A stretch of 45,322 nt of DNA from Xenophilus sp. L33 (GTDB lineage Bacteria; Pseudomonadota; Gammaproteobacteria; Burkholderiales; Burkholderiaceae_C): the NCBI RefSeq assembly GCF_009765735.1, contig NZ_LMUW01000030.1, positions 1 through 45,322 on the forward strand, given 5' to 3'. A model generated the notes under the pieces. It saw only the letters and a program-made list of their open reading frames with translations, was not told where the DNA came from and searched no databases. Each line of letters opens with the position of its first letter. The stretch's first letter is position 1. The translations under genes were made by a program, and so were the position numbers. Shown here piece after piece: positions 26,782 through 36,192 of the stretch.

Positions 26782-29181
26782 CTAGTTCCGCACGGGCTTG
26801 CCGGTCGACAGCATTCCCATGATCCGTTCCTGCGTCTTCGGATGCACGATCAGCGAGCAGAAGGCCTTGCGCTCCAGCGCCATCAGGTATTCCTCGGTGA
26901 CCAGCGAGCCGGCATCGACGTCGCCGCCGGTGACCACGCCGGCGATCAGGCTGGCGATGTGGAAGTCGTGGGCGCTGATGAAGCCGCCGTCGCGCATGTT
27001 GACCAGCTGGCCCTGGATGGTGGCGGCGCCGCTGCGGCCCGCGACCTTGAAGGCGCGCCGCAGCGGCGGCCGCCAGCCGGCATCGGCCATCGACTTCGCC
27101 TGCTGCAGGGCGACGTAGAGCAGCTCGTCCTTGTTCGGCACGATCACGTCGCCGTCGAGCAGGTAGCCCAGCTTCTTCGAGTCGAGCGCGCCGGTGCCGA
27201 CCTTGGCCATCGCCGCGGCGGTGAAGCCTTCGGTGAGGAAGGGAAGCAGGTCGGCGCCGGTGGAGGCGGCCGCGTTCTCGGCCGCGCGGCGGGCGATGTA
27301 GGTCAGGCCGCCGGCGCCCGGCACCAGGCCGACGCCTACCTCGACCAGGCCGATGTAGCTTTCCATCGCGGCCACCCGGCGAGCCGAATGCACCGCCAGC
27401 TCGCAGCCGCCGCCGAGCGCCAGGCCGCGCACCGCGGAGACCACCGGCACGCTGGCGTAGCGGATCTTCAGCATCGTCTTCTGCAGCTCGTGCTCCGCGC
27501 CCTCGACCGCGCCGATGCCGGCGACCACGAAGGCCGGCAGCATCGCCTGCAGGTCGGCGCCGACCGAGAACATCTCGTCGGGCGACCAGATCACCAGCGC
27601 CTTGTAGTCGCGCTCGGCCAGGTCGACCGCGGTCGACAGCGCCTCGGCGACGTCCGGGCTGATCGCGTGCATCTTCGAATGGATGCTGGCGATCAGCACT
27701 TCACCGTCGAGCGTCCACAGGCGCACGTCGCCTTCGTCCTGGACCGTGGTGCCGGCCTTGTTCGCATCGGGCGCATCGGCGCCGAGCACGCTCTCGGGGA
27801 ACAGCTGGCGCTCGTGCACCGGCAGCCGGCGCGGCGCGACGAATTCGCCCTTCGAGGCGCTCCAGGAGCCCTTCGGCGTGTGGACGCCGCCGGCCTCGGC
27901 CACCGGGCCTTCGAAGACCCACTTCGGCAGCGGCGCGCTCGACAGGGCGCGGCCCGCGTCGATGTCTTCCTGGATCCACTTCGCGACCTGCAGCCAGCCG
28001 GCCTGCTGCCACAGCTCGAAGGGGCCCTGCTTCATGCCGAAGCCCCAGCGCATCGCCAGGTCGATGTCGCGCGCGCTCTCGGCGATGGTCGCCAGGTGCA
28101 CCGCCGCGTAGTGGAAGCCGTCGCGCAGGATCGCCCAGAGGAATTGCCCCTGCGCGCCTTCGCTCTCGCGCAGCAGTTTGAGCCGCTCGGGCGCCGGCTT
28201 CCTGAGCATGCGGCCGTAGACCTCGTCGGCCTTGTCGCCCGAAGGCACGTAGTCGCCCTTCTTCAGGTCGAAGCGCAGGATGTCGCGGCCGGCCTTCTTG
28301 AAGAAGCCGGCCTTGGTCTTCTGCCCGAGGTTGCCCAGCTCCAGCAGCTTCGCCAGCACCGGCGGCGTCGCGAAGTTGGCATAGAACGGATCGCTCTTCT
28401 CGTCGAGGTTGTCCTGCAGCGTCTTCACCACGTGCGCCATGGTGTCGAGGCCCACCACGTCGGCGGTGCGGAAGGTGCCCGAGCTGGCGCGGCCGAGCTT
28501 CTTGCCGGTGAGGTCGTCCACCACGTCGGGCGTGAGGCCGAACTTCTCGACTTCCTTCAGGGTCGCCAGCATGCCGGCGATGCCGACCCGGTTGGCGATG
28601 AAGTTGGGCGTGTCGTGGGCCCGCACCACGCCCTTGCCGAGCGCGCTGGTGACGAAGGTCTCGAGCTGGTCGAGCACTTCGGCCTCGGTGGTCGGCGTGT
28701 CGATCAGCTCGACCAGGAACATGTAGCGCGGCGGGTTGAAGAAGTGGATGCCGCAGAAGCGCGGCTTGAGCGCCTCGGGCAGGGCCTCGCTCAGCCTGGT
28801 GATCGACAGGCCCGAGGTGTTCGACGCCAGGATCGCGTGCTTCGCGACGTGCGGCGCGATCTTCCGGTAGAGGTCGAGCTTCCAGTCCATGCGCTCGGCG
28901 ATCGCCTCGATCACCAGGTCGCAGTCACCGAGCTTGGCCAGGTCGTCCTCGTAGTTGGCGACCTCGATCAGCGCGGCGTCGGCCACGTCGCCGAGCGGCG
29001 CGGGCTTGAGCTTCTTGAGGTTGTCGACGGCGCGCGTGACGATGCCGTTCTTCGCGCCTTCCTTGGCCGGCAGGTCGAACAGCACGACCGGCACGCGCAC
29101 GTTGACGAGATGCGCCGCGATCTGCGCGCCCATCACGCCGGCGCCGAGCACGGCGACCTTCTTGACTTGGAACTTGTTCAT
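26782..29181 (-). CDS. FadN-type 3-hydroxyacyl-CoA dehydrogenase / enoyl-CoA hydratase fusion
   Basis: 799 residues from the ATG at 29181. The domain order is dehydrogenase first: KKVAVLGAGVMGAQIAAHL (GxGxxG at 13-18) and CGIHFFNPPRYMFLVELI with the catalytic His. The crotonase domain lies in the C-terminal part (RGLALGGGCELAVHSARR; LVEVGVGLVPGAGGLTY). This is the reverse of FadB/FadJ and matches Bacillus FadN, whose operon also holds a thiolase and an acyl-CoA dehydrogenase. It performs the two middle steps of beta-oxidation. An upstream in-frame extension overlaps the DUF2147 gene and is not used. 31 nt separate it from that gene. Confidence 0.92.
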   Translation of the reverse strand: MNKFQVKKVAVLGAGVMGAQIAAHLVNVRVPVVLFDLPAKEGAKNGIVTRAVDNLKKLKPAPLGDVADAALIEVANYEDDLAKLGDCDLVIEAIAERMDWKLDLYRKIAPHVAKHAILASNTSGLSITRLSEALPEALKPRFCGIHFFNPPRYMFLVELIDTPTTEAEVLDQLETFVTSALGKGVVRAHDTPNFIANRVGIAGMLATLKEVEKFGLTPDVVDDLTGKKLGRASSGTFRTADVVGLDTMAHVVKTLQDNLDEKSDPFYANFATPPVLAKLLELGNLGQKTKAGFFKKAGRDILRFDLKKGDYVPSGDKADEVYGRMLRKPAPERLKLLRESEGAQGQFLWAILRDGFHYAAVHLATIAESARDIDLAMRWGFGMKQGPFELWQQAGWLQVAKWIQEDIDAGRALSSAPLPKWVFEGPVAEAGGVHTPKGSWSASKGEFVAPRRLPVHERQLFPESVLGADAPDANKAGTTVQDEGDVRLWTLDGEVLIASIHSKMHAISPDVAEALSTAVDLAERDYKALVIWSPDEMFSVGADLQAMLPAFVVAGIGAVEGAEHELQKTMLKIRYASVPVVSAVRGLALGGGCELAVHSARRVAAMESYIGLVEVGVGLVPGAGGLTYIARRAAENAAASTGADLLPFLTEGFTAAAMAKVGTGALDSKKLGYLLDGDVIVPNKDELLYVALQQAKSMADAGWRPPLRRAFKVAGRSGAATIQGQLVNMRDGGFISAHDFHIASLIAGVVTGGDVDAGSLVTEEYLMALERKAFCSLIVHPKTQERIMGMLSTGKPVRN

Positions 29182-29212
29182 GGTGTTTAGGAAAGAGGTT
29201 GCGGTGTCGCGC

Positions 29213-29647
29213 TCACTGCGCGCGGAGCCAGGTCTGGGTGCGCCAGAAGGGGCCCAGATAGCCGCGCACTTCCAGCTTCCTGCCGCCGTCGATCGGGGTG
29301 AAGCTGGCGCGGTATTCCTTGCCGTTCTCGGGGTCGAGGATGCGGCCGTTCTCCCAGGCGTCCTTGCCCTCGGCCTTCTTGCCGCCGCGGATGATCTCCA
29401 GGCCGACCATCGGCTTGCCCTTGCGGTCGTCGCCGCATTCGTCGCAGACCTCGTCGGGCTTCGCGTCCTTGCGCAGCACCTTCTCGATGCGGCCCTGCAG
29501 GCCATTCGGCGTGTCGGCGATGCGGATCTCAGCCTTGGTCTCGCCGGTCTTGTCGTCGACGTTGCGCCAGAGGCCGACCGGGCTCATCTGCGCCATCGCG
29601 GCGGCGGCGCCGGTGGCGAGCAAAAAGGCGGTGACGAGGCTTTTCAT
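29213..29647 (-). CDS. DUF2147 secreted protein
   Basis: 144 residues. A signal peptide is clear (MKSLVTAFLLATGAAAAMA), so it is exported. The mature part has the DUF2147 features: SPVGLWRNVDDKTGETKAE near the start, a CDECGDD pair of cysteines, and a C-terminal lipocalin-like strand (GRKLEVRGYLGPFWRTQTW). DUF2147 proteins are small periplasmic beta-barrels that may bind lipids or other hydrophobic molecules; function is unknown. It sits between the acyl-CoA dehydrogenase and the FadN-type gene with short gaps (14 and 31 nt), so it is probably part of the fatty-acid operon. Confidence 0.87.
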   Translation of the reverse strand: MKSLVTAFLLATGAAAAMAQMSPVGLWRNVDDKTGETKAEIRIADTPNGLQGRIEKVLRKDAKPDEVCDECGDDRKGKPMVGLEIIRGGKKAEGKDAWENGRILDPENGKEYRASFTPIDGGRKLEVRGYLGPFWRTQTWLRAQ

Positions 29648-29661
29648 GGCGTGCTCGCTGT

Positions 29662-31458
29662 TCAGGCCAGGGCGGCTTCGGTGTTCATCAGCGGCGCGGC
29701 GCCGGCGCGGGCGGTGCGCATCAGGGTCGCGGTCTCGGGGAAGAGCTTGGCGAAGTAGAAGCGCGCGGTCTGCAGCTTGGCGACGTAGAACGGATCGGCG
29801 TTGCCGGCCGCGATCTCGCGCAGCGCGACCCGCGCCATCAGCGCGAACATGTAGCCGAAGACGAAGTGGCCGGCCACGCGCAGGTAGTCGACCGCGGCGG
29901 CGCCCATCTCGTCGGGGTTCTGGAAGCTCTTGAAGCCGATCTCGGTCGTGAACTTGGTGAGCTGCTCGCCCAGCACCGCCACCGGCGTGATGAATTCGCT
30001 CATCTTCTCGTTGACGCCCTCTTCCTCCACCAGCTTGCCGACCAGCTTGCCGAACTTGCGCAAGGTCGCGCCGTTGTTGGCCAGCACCTTGCGGCCCAGC
30101 AGGTCGAGCGACTGGATCGTGTTGGTGCCCTCGTAGATCATGTTGATGCGGTTGTCGCGCACGAACTGCTCCATGCCCCATTCCTTGATGAAGCCGTGGC
30201 CGCCGAAGACCTGCATGCAGGCGTTGGTCGAGGTGTGGCCGTTGTCGGTGATGAAGGCCTTCACGATCGGGGTCAGCAGCGCGACGATCTCGCCGGAGTC
30301 CTTGCGCACCTTCTCGTCCGGATGGTGGTGCTCGCGCTCCAGCAGCAGGGTGCAGAACATGGCCATCGCGCGGCCGCCTTCGGCGTAGGCCTTGGCGGTC
30401 ATCAGCATCTTGCGCACGTCGGGGTGGACGATGATCGGATCGGCGTCCTTGTCCTTGGCCTTGACGCCCGACAGCGAACGCATCTGGGTGCGGTCCTTGG
30501 CATAGGCCAGCGCGTTCTGGAAGGCCACCTCGGTCAGGCCGAGCGACTGGTTGCCGACGCCCAGGCGGGCCGCGTTCATCATCACGAACATCGCCGCCAG
30601 GCCCTTGTTCGGTTCGCCGACCAGGCTGCCGACGGCGCCGTCCAGGACGATCTGCGCGGTCGCGTTGCCGTGGATGCCCATCTTGTGCTCCAGGCCGCCG
30701 CAGTAGATCGGGTTGCGGCTGCCGAGCGAACCGTCGGCCTTGACGTTGAACTTCGGCACTGCGAAGAGGCTGATGCCCTTGCTTCCCTTGGGCGCGTCCG
30801 GCAGGCGGGCCAGCACCAGGTGGATGATGTTGTCGGCCATGTCGTGCTCGCCGGCCGAGATGAAGATCTTGTTGCCGCTCAGCTTGTAGCTGCCGTCCGG
30901 CTGCGGCTCGGCCTTGGTGCGCAGGAGGCCGAGGTCGGTGCCGCAATGCGGCTCGGTCAGGCACATGGTGCCGGTCCATTCGCCGCTCACCAGCTTGGGC
31001 AGGTAGGTCTTCTTCTGCTCGTCGGTGCCGTGCGCCATGAGCGCCTCGTAGGCGCCGTGCGACAGGCCCGGGTACATGGTCCAGGCCTGGTTGGCCGAGT
31101 TGAGCATCTCGTAGACGCACTGGTTGACGATGTAGGGCAGGCCCTGGCCGCCGACCGACGGGTCGCAGGCGAGCGCCGCCCAGCCGCCTTCGACGAACTG
31201 CTTGTAGGCCTCCTTGAAGCCCTTGGGCGTCTTGACCGTGTGGGTCTCGCGGTCGAGCACGCAGCCCTCTTCGTCGCCGTTGATGTTGAGCGGGAAGATC
31301 ACCTCGGCGGCGAACTTGCCGCCTTCCTCGAGGATCGCGTTGATCGTGTCGGCATCGACTTCGGCATGCCGGGGCATCGCCTTGAGCGCTTCGGTGATGT
31401 TCAGCACTTCGTGCATCACGAACTGCATGTCGCGCAGGGGCGGGTTGTAGGTGGGCAT
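29662..31458 (-). CDS. Acyl-CoA dehydrogenase with extra C-terminal domain (FadE/DmdC-like)
   Basis: 598 residues. Flavoprotein acyl-CoA dehydrogenase signatures: CLTEPHCGTDLGLLRTKA (flavin loop), KIFISAGEHDM, and ACMQVFGGHGFIKEWGMEQ with the catalytic-base region MIYEGTNTIQSLDLLGRK. A helical extension of about 130 residues follows, typical of the 590-600-residue subfamily that includes Bacillus FadE and DmdC. It forms the trans-2 double bond and passes electrons to electron-transfer flavoprotein. First structural gene after tetR (53 nt). Confidence 0.92.
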   Translation of the reverse strand: MPTYNPPLRDMQFVMHEVLNITEALKAMPRHAEVDADTINAILEEGGKFAAEVIFPLNINGDEEGCVLDRETHTVKTPKGFKEAYKQFVEGGWAALACDPSVGGQGLPYIVNQCVYEMLNSANQAWTMYPGLSHGAYEALMAHGTDEQKKTYLPKLVSGEWTGTMCLTEPHCGTDLGLLRTKAEPQPDGSYKLSGNKIFISAGEHDMADNIIHLVLARLPDAPKGSKGISLFAVPKFNVKADGSLGSRNPIYCGGLEHKMGIHGNATAQIVLDGAVGSLVGEPNKGLAAMFVMMNAARLGVGNQSLGLTEVAFQNALAYAKDRTQMRSLSGVKAKDKDADPIIVHPDVRKMLMTAKAYAEGGRAMAMFCTLLLEREHHHPDEKVRKDSGEIVALLTPIVKAFITDNGHTSTNACMQVFGGHGFIKEWGMEQFVRDNRINMIYEGTNTIQSLDLLGRKVLANNGATLRKFGKLVGKLVEEEGVNEKMSEFITPVAVLGEQLTKFTTEIGFKSFQNPDEMGAAAVDYLRVAGHFVFGYMFALMARVALREIAAGNADPFYVAKLQTARFYFAKLFPETATLMRTARAGAAPLMNTEAALA

Positions 31459-31511
31459 GGGGAAATCTCCGGGAACTGAAAGGAAAGGAAAAAGGGTTCG
31501 GCCGAGACCGC

Positions 31512-32210
31512 TCAGCCGGCGCTGCGGTTGCGGCGCGAGGCCGGCGCGGGTTTCGAGGCAGGAAGCGCCGCCGGCGGCGCGTCGGCCGACAGGCTGCGCG
31601 CCAGGATGTTGTCGAAGCCGATGTTGGCGCGCTCCAGCGATTCGGGCGAGCGCAGAAAGCGGGCCTCGTAGTGGAGCGCCAGGATCAGCGCATGGATCTC
31701 GAAGGCGATCTGCTTCTCGTCGGCGTCGGCGCGCAGGTGGCCTTCGGCCTTGGCCTGTACCACCGCGCGGTACATCGCGGCCAGCCAGGTGTTGACCGAG
31801 TCGGCCAGCGCGTCGCGGACCGGGCCGGTGCGGTCGTCGAACTCGACCGCACCGCTGATATAGATGCAGCCGGAATCGATCTCGGCGGAGGTGCGCTTCA
31901 TCCAGTTGGCGAACATGGCGCGCAGGCGCGGCAAGCCGCGCGGCTGCTTGAGCGCCGGGAAGAACACTTCCTGCTCGAAGCGCTGGTGGTATTCGCGCAC
32001 CACCGAGATCTGCAGTTCCTCGCGCGAGCCGAAGTGGGCGAAGACGCCCGACTTGCTCATCTGCGTGACTTCGGCCAGGGCGCCGATCGAGAGGCCCTCG
32101 AGGCCGATCTGGGCGGCCAGGCCAAGGGCTGCGTCGATGATGACGGCCTTGGTCTGCTGGCCCTTGGCGGGTGCGCGGGACGGCTTGGCGAGGGCGACGG
32201 GGGCGGTCAT
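31512..32210 (-). CDS. TetR family regulator of the fatty-acid operon
   Basis: 232 residues from the ATG at 32210; a longer open frame exists upstream but overlaps the promoter/operator. The N-terminal HTH is clear (LEGLSIGALAEVTQMSKSGV then FAHFGSREELQISVV). The C-terminal ligand domain (TetR_C type) is about 80-220, followed by a basic, low-complexity tail rich in Ala/Pro/Arg. It heads the operon of beta-oxidation genes and probably represses it and itself through the ACGA-N4-TCGT site in its promoter, released by an acyl-CoA (inference by analogy to other TetR regulators of fatty-acid genes). Confidence 0.88.
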   Translation of the reverse strand: MTAPVALAKPSRAPAKGQQTKAVIIDAALGLAAQIGLEGLSIGALAEVTQMSKSGVFAHFGSREELQISVVREYHQRFEQEVFFPALKQPRGLPRLRAMFANWMKRTSAEIDSGCIYISGAVEFDDRTGPVRDALADSVNTWLAAMYRAVVQAKAEGHLRADADEKQIAFEIHALILALHYEARFLRSPESLERANIGFDNILARSLSADAPPAALPASKPAPASRRNRSAG

Positions 32211-32223
32211 CGAGGGATTTGGA

Positions 32224-32252
32224 ATAAAACGAACGGTCGTGCTATTTTGCAG
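32224..32252 (-). promoter_or_regulatory. tetR promoter with embedded palindromic operator
   Basis: On the minus strand, CTGCAA (32247-32252) and TTTTAT (32224-32229) are -35/-10 candidates 17 bp apart. The palindrome ACGAACGGTCGT (32229-32240, arms ACGA/TCGT) sits between them, where a bound TetR dimer would block RNA polymerase. The start codon of tetR lies 14 bp downstream of the -10. Confidence 0.5.
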
Positions 32253-32371
32253 GACATTTCGGCCGGCCGGTGGGGAAAGTCCTACTTGCACGTAGGTCTT
32301 TAACGGCCGTCCGCCATAGCCCATGGTGAGTATTGACTTGTTACGAATCCGTAGCGCACACTTACATGAAT

Positions 32372-32438
32372 ACTTCCTGCTTAATGCCTTTTTGAGGCAC
32401 ATAGGAAGTTCATCGCGTGACGCCTCGAGGGCGGCGTC
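32372..32438 (+). promoter_or_regulatory. Structured leader upstream of the methyltransferase gene
   Basis: The 267-bp gap between tetR and the methyltransferase gene is visibly richer in A and T around 32320-32410 than its surroundings. It contains a nested hairpin: outer arms ACTTCCT (32372-32378) and AGGAAGT (32403-32409), inner arms TGCCT (32385-32389) and AGGCA (32395-32399). A second GC-rich hairpin, GACGCC/GGCGTC, follows within 32419-32438. Without a U-tract it is not an obvious terminator; it may be a regulatory leader or operator. Confidence 0.4.
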
Positions 32439-32477
32439 GCCTTCACGAGTTTCAAACTACGACTGTCGGAGAAGTGC

Positions 32478-33422
32478 ATGCAAAGCATCTTGGAGGACTA
32501 TTTGTTGCCAGGCGTGAGACTCGTTCCCAAGGGCGAGTACTACGAGGCTCCGATCGAGCACCCGTCGCCCGCGATCGAAGCCAACGCCTTCTATTTCGGC
32601 AACACGGAATGGGCGCAGGAGTACCTGGACTTTTGCCATCGGACGGAGAGCTTCAAGGAACGCTGGCAAGCCGCCATGGGCGACTGGACCGGCAAGACGG
32701 TGGTCGACATCGGCTGCGGCCCCGGCAACGTCTACGCCACGCTGGGTGGCAAGCCCGGCGTGCTGATCGGCCTGGACGTCGCGCCGGGCTCGCTCGAACT
32801 GGCCGCCAAGCAGGGCTACACGGCGATCCGCGCCGACGCGCAGCACGTGCCGCTGCGTTCGGAGATCGCCGACATCGTGGTCATCAACGCCTCCATCCAC
32901 CACTGCCAGGACATGAACGCGGTGATCCTGGAAGCGGCGCGGCTGGTCAAGCCGGGCGGCCTCCTCATCACCGACCATGACCCGCAACGCTCGGCCTGGG
33001 ACTTCAAGGGTCCGGCCAAGCTGCTGTGGAACGCCCGCCTGCTGGTCTACCGGGTCATGGGCCGCGGCTTCCACAAGACGCTGAGCCAGCAGTCCTGGGG
33101 CCTGGCCACCGAGATCCACCACAAGCCGGGCCACGGCGTCAGCGAGGAGTTCTATCGCGACGCGCTGGAGCCGCTCGGCTTCGAGGTGAGCGTGCATCCG
33201 CACAACCACGAGACGGGCGCAGAAGTGCTCAAGGGCGACTGGGGCAAGGCCGAGCTGAAGTACCGGGTCGGCAACCTGCTGTCGGGCCGCAACCCGGAAG
33301 CGCCGGGCAGCGCGCTGTCGCTGATGTGCGTGGCGCGCAGGTCGGAAGCGATGCCTTCGCGCGCCGCCGGCCGCCAGGCCGTGCCGCAGGCGCAGGCCGA
33401 AGCCACGCTGCAGTTGCAGTGA
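32478..33422 (+). CDS. Class I SAM-dependent methyltransferase
   Basis: 314 residues; GGAGAAG precedes the ATG. Motif I VVDIGCGPGN (75-84), motif II around GVLIGLDVAPGSL and the post-motif VVINASIHHCQDM with EAARLVKPGGLLI are those of Methyltransf_11-type enzymes. The first ~70 residues (with a WGDW-like helical cap) and the C-terminal ~100 residues may form the substrate lid; the last ~25 residues are low-complexity. The substrate is unknown and the neighbours give no hint: it stands alone between divergent tetR and the convergent dehydratase operon. Confidence 0.85.
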   Translation: MQSILEDYLLPGVRLVPKGEYYEAPIEHPSPAIEANAFYFGNTEWAQEYLDFCHRTESFKERWQAAMGDWTGKTVVDIGCGPGNVYATLGGKPGVLIGLDVAPGSLELAAKQGYTAIRADAQHVPLRSEIADIVVINASIHHCQDMNAVILEAARLVKPGGLLITDHDPQRSAWDFKGPAKLLWNARLLVYRVMGRGFHKTLSQQSWGLATEIHHKPGHGVSEEFYRDALEPLGFEVSVHPHNHETGAEVLKGDWGKAELKYRVGNLLSGRNPEAPGSALSLMCVARRSEAMPSRAAGRQAVPQAQAEATLQLQ

Positions 33423-33427
33423 ACCGG

Positions 33428-33445
33428 GGCCGCGCGGACGCGGCC
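33428..33445. terminator. Possible terminator hairpin after the methyltransferase
   Basis: GGCCGCG (33428-33434) and CGCGGCC (33439-33445) form a 7-bp stem with a 4-nt loop 6 nt after the stop. No T-tract follows in either direction, so termination would be weak or factor-assisted. It also lies just beyond the stop of the convergent enolase-superfamily gene. Confidence 0.35.
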
Positions 33446-33452
33446 TCCATCG

Positions 33453-34556
33453 TCAGATCACGATCGGCTCGAAGCGCCTGCGGGCGGCGAGCTGGTCGAC
33501 GTCCCATTCGATCCCCAGGCCCAGCGTCTCGGGCGCCAGCGCATGGCCGTCCTCGATCGCCAGCCGGCTGGTCGTGAGGTCGTCCAGCTGCGGGATGTAT
33601 TCGACCCAGCGCGAATTGGGCACCGCCGCGCACAGGCTCACGTGCAGCTCCATCAGGAAGTGCGGGCACACGGCGAGGTTGTGCGCCTCGGCCAGGTGGG
33701 CGATCTTCAGCCAGGGCGTGATGCCGCCGACCCGCGCGACGTCGGCCTGCACGATCGAGCAGGCGCCCTGCTTCGCGTATTCGCCGAACTGCGACAGGTG
33801 GTACATCGATTCGCCGACCGCGATCGGCACCGATGTGCTGGCCAGCAGCTGCGCATGCGCGGCGACATGCTCGGCCGGCATCGGTTCCTCGAACCAGGCG
33901 AGGTCGAGTTCGGCGTAGTGGGCCGCGCGCCGGATCGCCTCGGGCAGGGAGAAGGCCTGGTTGGCGTCGACCATCAGCTCGAAGCCGGCGCCGACCGCCT
34001 GCCGCACCGCCGACAGGCGGGCCATGTCCTGCGCCACGTGCGGCTTGCCGACCTTGATCTTGGCGCCGAGGAAGCCGTCGGCCTTGGCCGCCAGCGTCTG
34101 CGCGACCAGCTCGGCGGGCTCCAGGTGCAGCCAGCCGCCCTCGGTGGTGTAGACCGGCACCCGCGACCTGGCGCCGCCGGCCGCGCGCCACAGCGGCAGG
34201 CCGGCGACCCGGCAGTTGCGGTCCCACAGGGCGGTGTCGATCGCCGCCAACGACAGGCTGGTGATTGCACCGACCGCGGTGGCATGCGTGTGGAAGAACA
34301 GGTCGCGCCAGATCGCCTCGACCGCCTGCGGGTCGCGCCCGCGCAGCAGCGGCGCCAGGTGGTCGCGCAGCAGCGCCACGATCGACGAGCCGCCGGTGCC
34401 GATGGTGTAGGTGTAGCCGGTGCCGGCCGAGCCGTCGTCGCAGCGCACCGTGACCATCACCGTCTCCTGCGTCACGAAGGACTGGATGGCGTCGGTGCGC
34501 CGCACCTTGGGCGCGATGTCGACCTGCGTGATCTCGACCCGATCGATCAGCGCCAT
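33453..34556 (-). CDS. Enolase-superfamily (mandelate racemase-type) acid-sugar dehydratase
   Basis: 367 residues. Active-site residues of the mandelate racemase group are all present: the KxK pair K166/K168 in GAKIKVGK, metal ligands D197 (DANQAF), E223 (WFEEP) and E249 (VGES), and the Asp-His dyad D272/H299 (ADVARVGG, VCPHFLMELHVSLCAA). Such enzymes mostly dehydrate sugar acids to 2-keto-3-deoxy acids. Last gene of the minus-strand operon with two SDRs, an FAH-type hydrolase and an ABC transporter, which makes an acid-sugar dehydratase (fuconate, rhamnonate, galactarate or talarate type) the best call. The exact sugar is not readable. Confidence 0.88.
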   Translation of the reverse strand: MALIDRVEITQVDIAPKVRRTDAIQSFVTQETVMVTVRCDDGSAGTGYTYTIGTGGSSIVALLRDHLAPLLRGRDPQAVEAIWRDLFFHTHATAVGAITSLSLAAIDTALWDRNCRVAGLPLWRAAGGARSRVPVYTTEGGWLHLEPAELVAQTLAAKADGFLGAKIKVGKPHVAQDMARLSAVRQAVGAGFELMVDANQAFSLPEAIRRAAHYAELDLAWFEEPMPAEHVAAHAQLLASTSVPIAVGESMYHLSQFGEYAKQGACSIVQADVARVGGITPWLKIAHLAEAHNLAVCPHFLMELHVSLCAAVPNSRWVEYIPQLDDLTTSRLAIEDGHALAPETLGLGIEWDVDQLAARRRFEPIVI

Positions 34557-34570
34557 GTCAGTCCGCCCGC

Positions 34571-34607
34571 CGGGCCGGCGAAATTACGAAGTGATGAACG
34601 TGGGGGC
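34571..34607. repeat. Intergenic palindromic repeat, degraded copy 3
   Basis: Contains the core ACGAAGTGA (34586-34594) followed by ACGTGGGGGC, which directly abuts the stop codon of the binding-protein gene, the same layout as the fuller copies at 24485 and 26716. The C5/G5 palindrome is missing and replaced by a short GC stretch. Confidence 0.5.
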
Positions 34608-35426
34608 TCATTGACCGACCTTGGTCACTTCGTCCGGCAGGTCGGCGCCGTGGAACTTGCGATAGATCGCGTTCAGCTTGCCGTTCTTGAGGTTGGCGCG
34701 GATCGAGTCGTCGACCTTGGCCTTCAGCCGGTCCTCGCCCTTGCGCAGGCCGACGGCCAGCATGTTGACCTTCATCACGAACTTGACCTCCATCTGCTTG
34801 GCCGGGTTCTTCTCGTTGATGGCCTTCAGGAGCGGCGGCGCGGTCGCGAAGATGTCGCCCTGGCCGCTGACGATCGCGGTGATCGAGGTGGCGTCGTCGT
34901 CGAAGCGCACGATGCTCGCGTCCTTCGGCAGGATCTTGGTCACCTCCTGGTCGTTGGTGGTGCTGCGGGTGGCGATCACCTTCTTGCCCGCCAGGTCGGC
35001 GGCGCTCTTGATGTCCATGCTCTTCGGCGCGCCGACCACCGCGGCGATGCCGGCATAGGGGATGGAGAAGTCGATCACCTTGGCGCGCTCGGGCGTGACC
35101 GACAGGCTGGAGATGACGATGTCGGCCTTGTCGGTCTGCAGAAAGGGAATGCGGTTGGCGCCGGTGGTCGGCACGATCTCCAGCTCGAGGCCGAGGTCCT
35201 TGGCCAGCAGCTGCGCGGTCTCGACGTCGCTGCCGGTGGAGTTGAGCTTGTCGTCCTTCATGCCGTAGGGCGGCACGCCGAGGTCGATCGCCACGCGCAG
35301 CTTCTTGGCGGCGGTGATGGTGTCGAGCTGGTCGGCATGGGCGGCCGTACCGAGGCCGAGCGCGGCGCCGGCGAGCAGCAGGCCCGAGAGCACCAGGTGA
35401 AGGCGGCGTTGCTTGGAATGGCTCAT
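34608..35426 (-). CDS. ABC transporter substrate-binding protein, polar-amino-acid family
   Basis: 272 residues from the ATG at 35426, with a signal peptide (LVLSGLLLAGAALGLGTAAHA). A TTG 24 nt earlier was rejected because it lacks a ribosome site. The type II binding-protein fold (LRVAIDLGVPPYG; DIVISSLSVTPERAKVIDFSIPYAG; ATRSTTNDQEV) is the HisJ/GlnH family. It belongs with the ATPase and two permeases just upstream. Context in a sugar-acid operon suggests the ligand is a carboxylic or sugar acid rather than an amino acid (inference). Confidence 0.88.
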   Translation of the reverse strand: MSHSKQRRLHLVLSGLLLAGAALGLGTAAHADQLDTITAAKKLRVAIDLGVPPYGMKDDKLNSTGSDVETAQLLAKDLGLELEIVPTTGANRIPFLQTDKADIVISSLSVTPERAKVIDFSIPYAGIAAVVGAPKSMDIKSAADLAGKKVIATRSTTNDQEVTKILPKDASIVRFDDDATSITAIVSGQGDIFATAPPLLKAINEKNPAKQMEVKFVMKVNMLAVGLRKGEDRLKAKVDDSIRANLKNGKLNAIYRKFHGADLPDEVTKVGQ

Positions 35427-35463
35427 GTCTCGTGGATCCTTGTTGTGCAAATGGAAATGGATG

Positions 35464-36175
<712 letters not shown>

Positions 36176-36192
<17 letters not shown>

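Noticed and set aside
35427..35450. Upstream TTG start for the binding-protein gene.
   Set aside because: It would add eight residues before the signal peptide and has no ribosome site; the ATG at 35426 gives a normal signal peptide.
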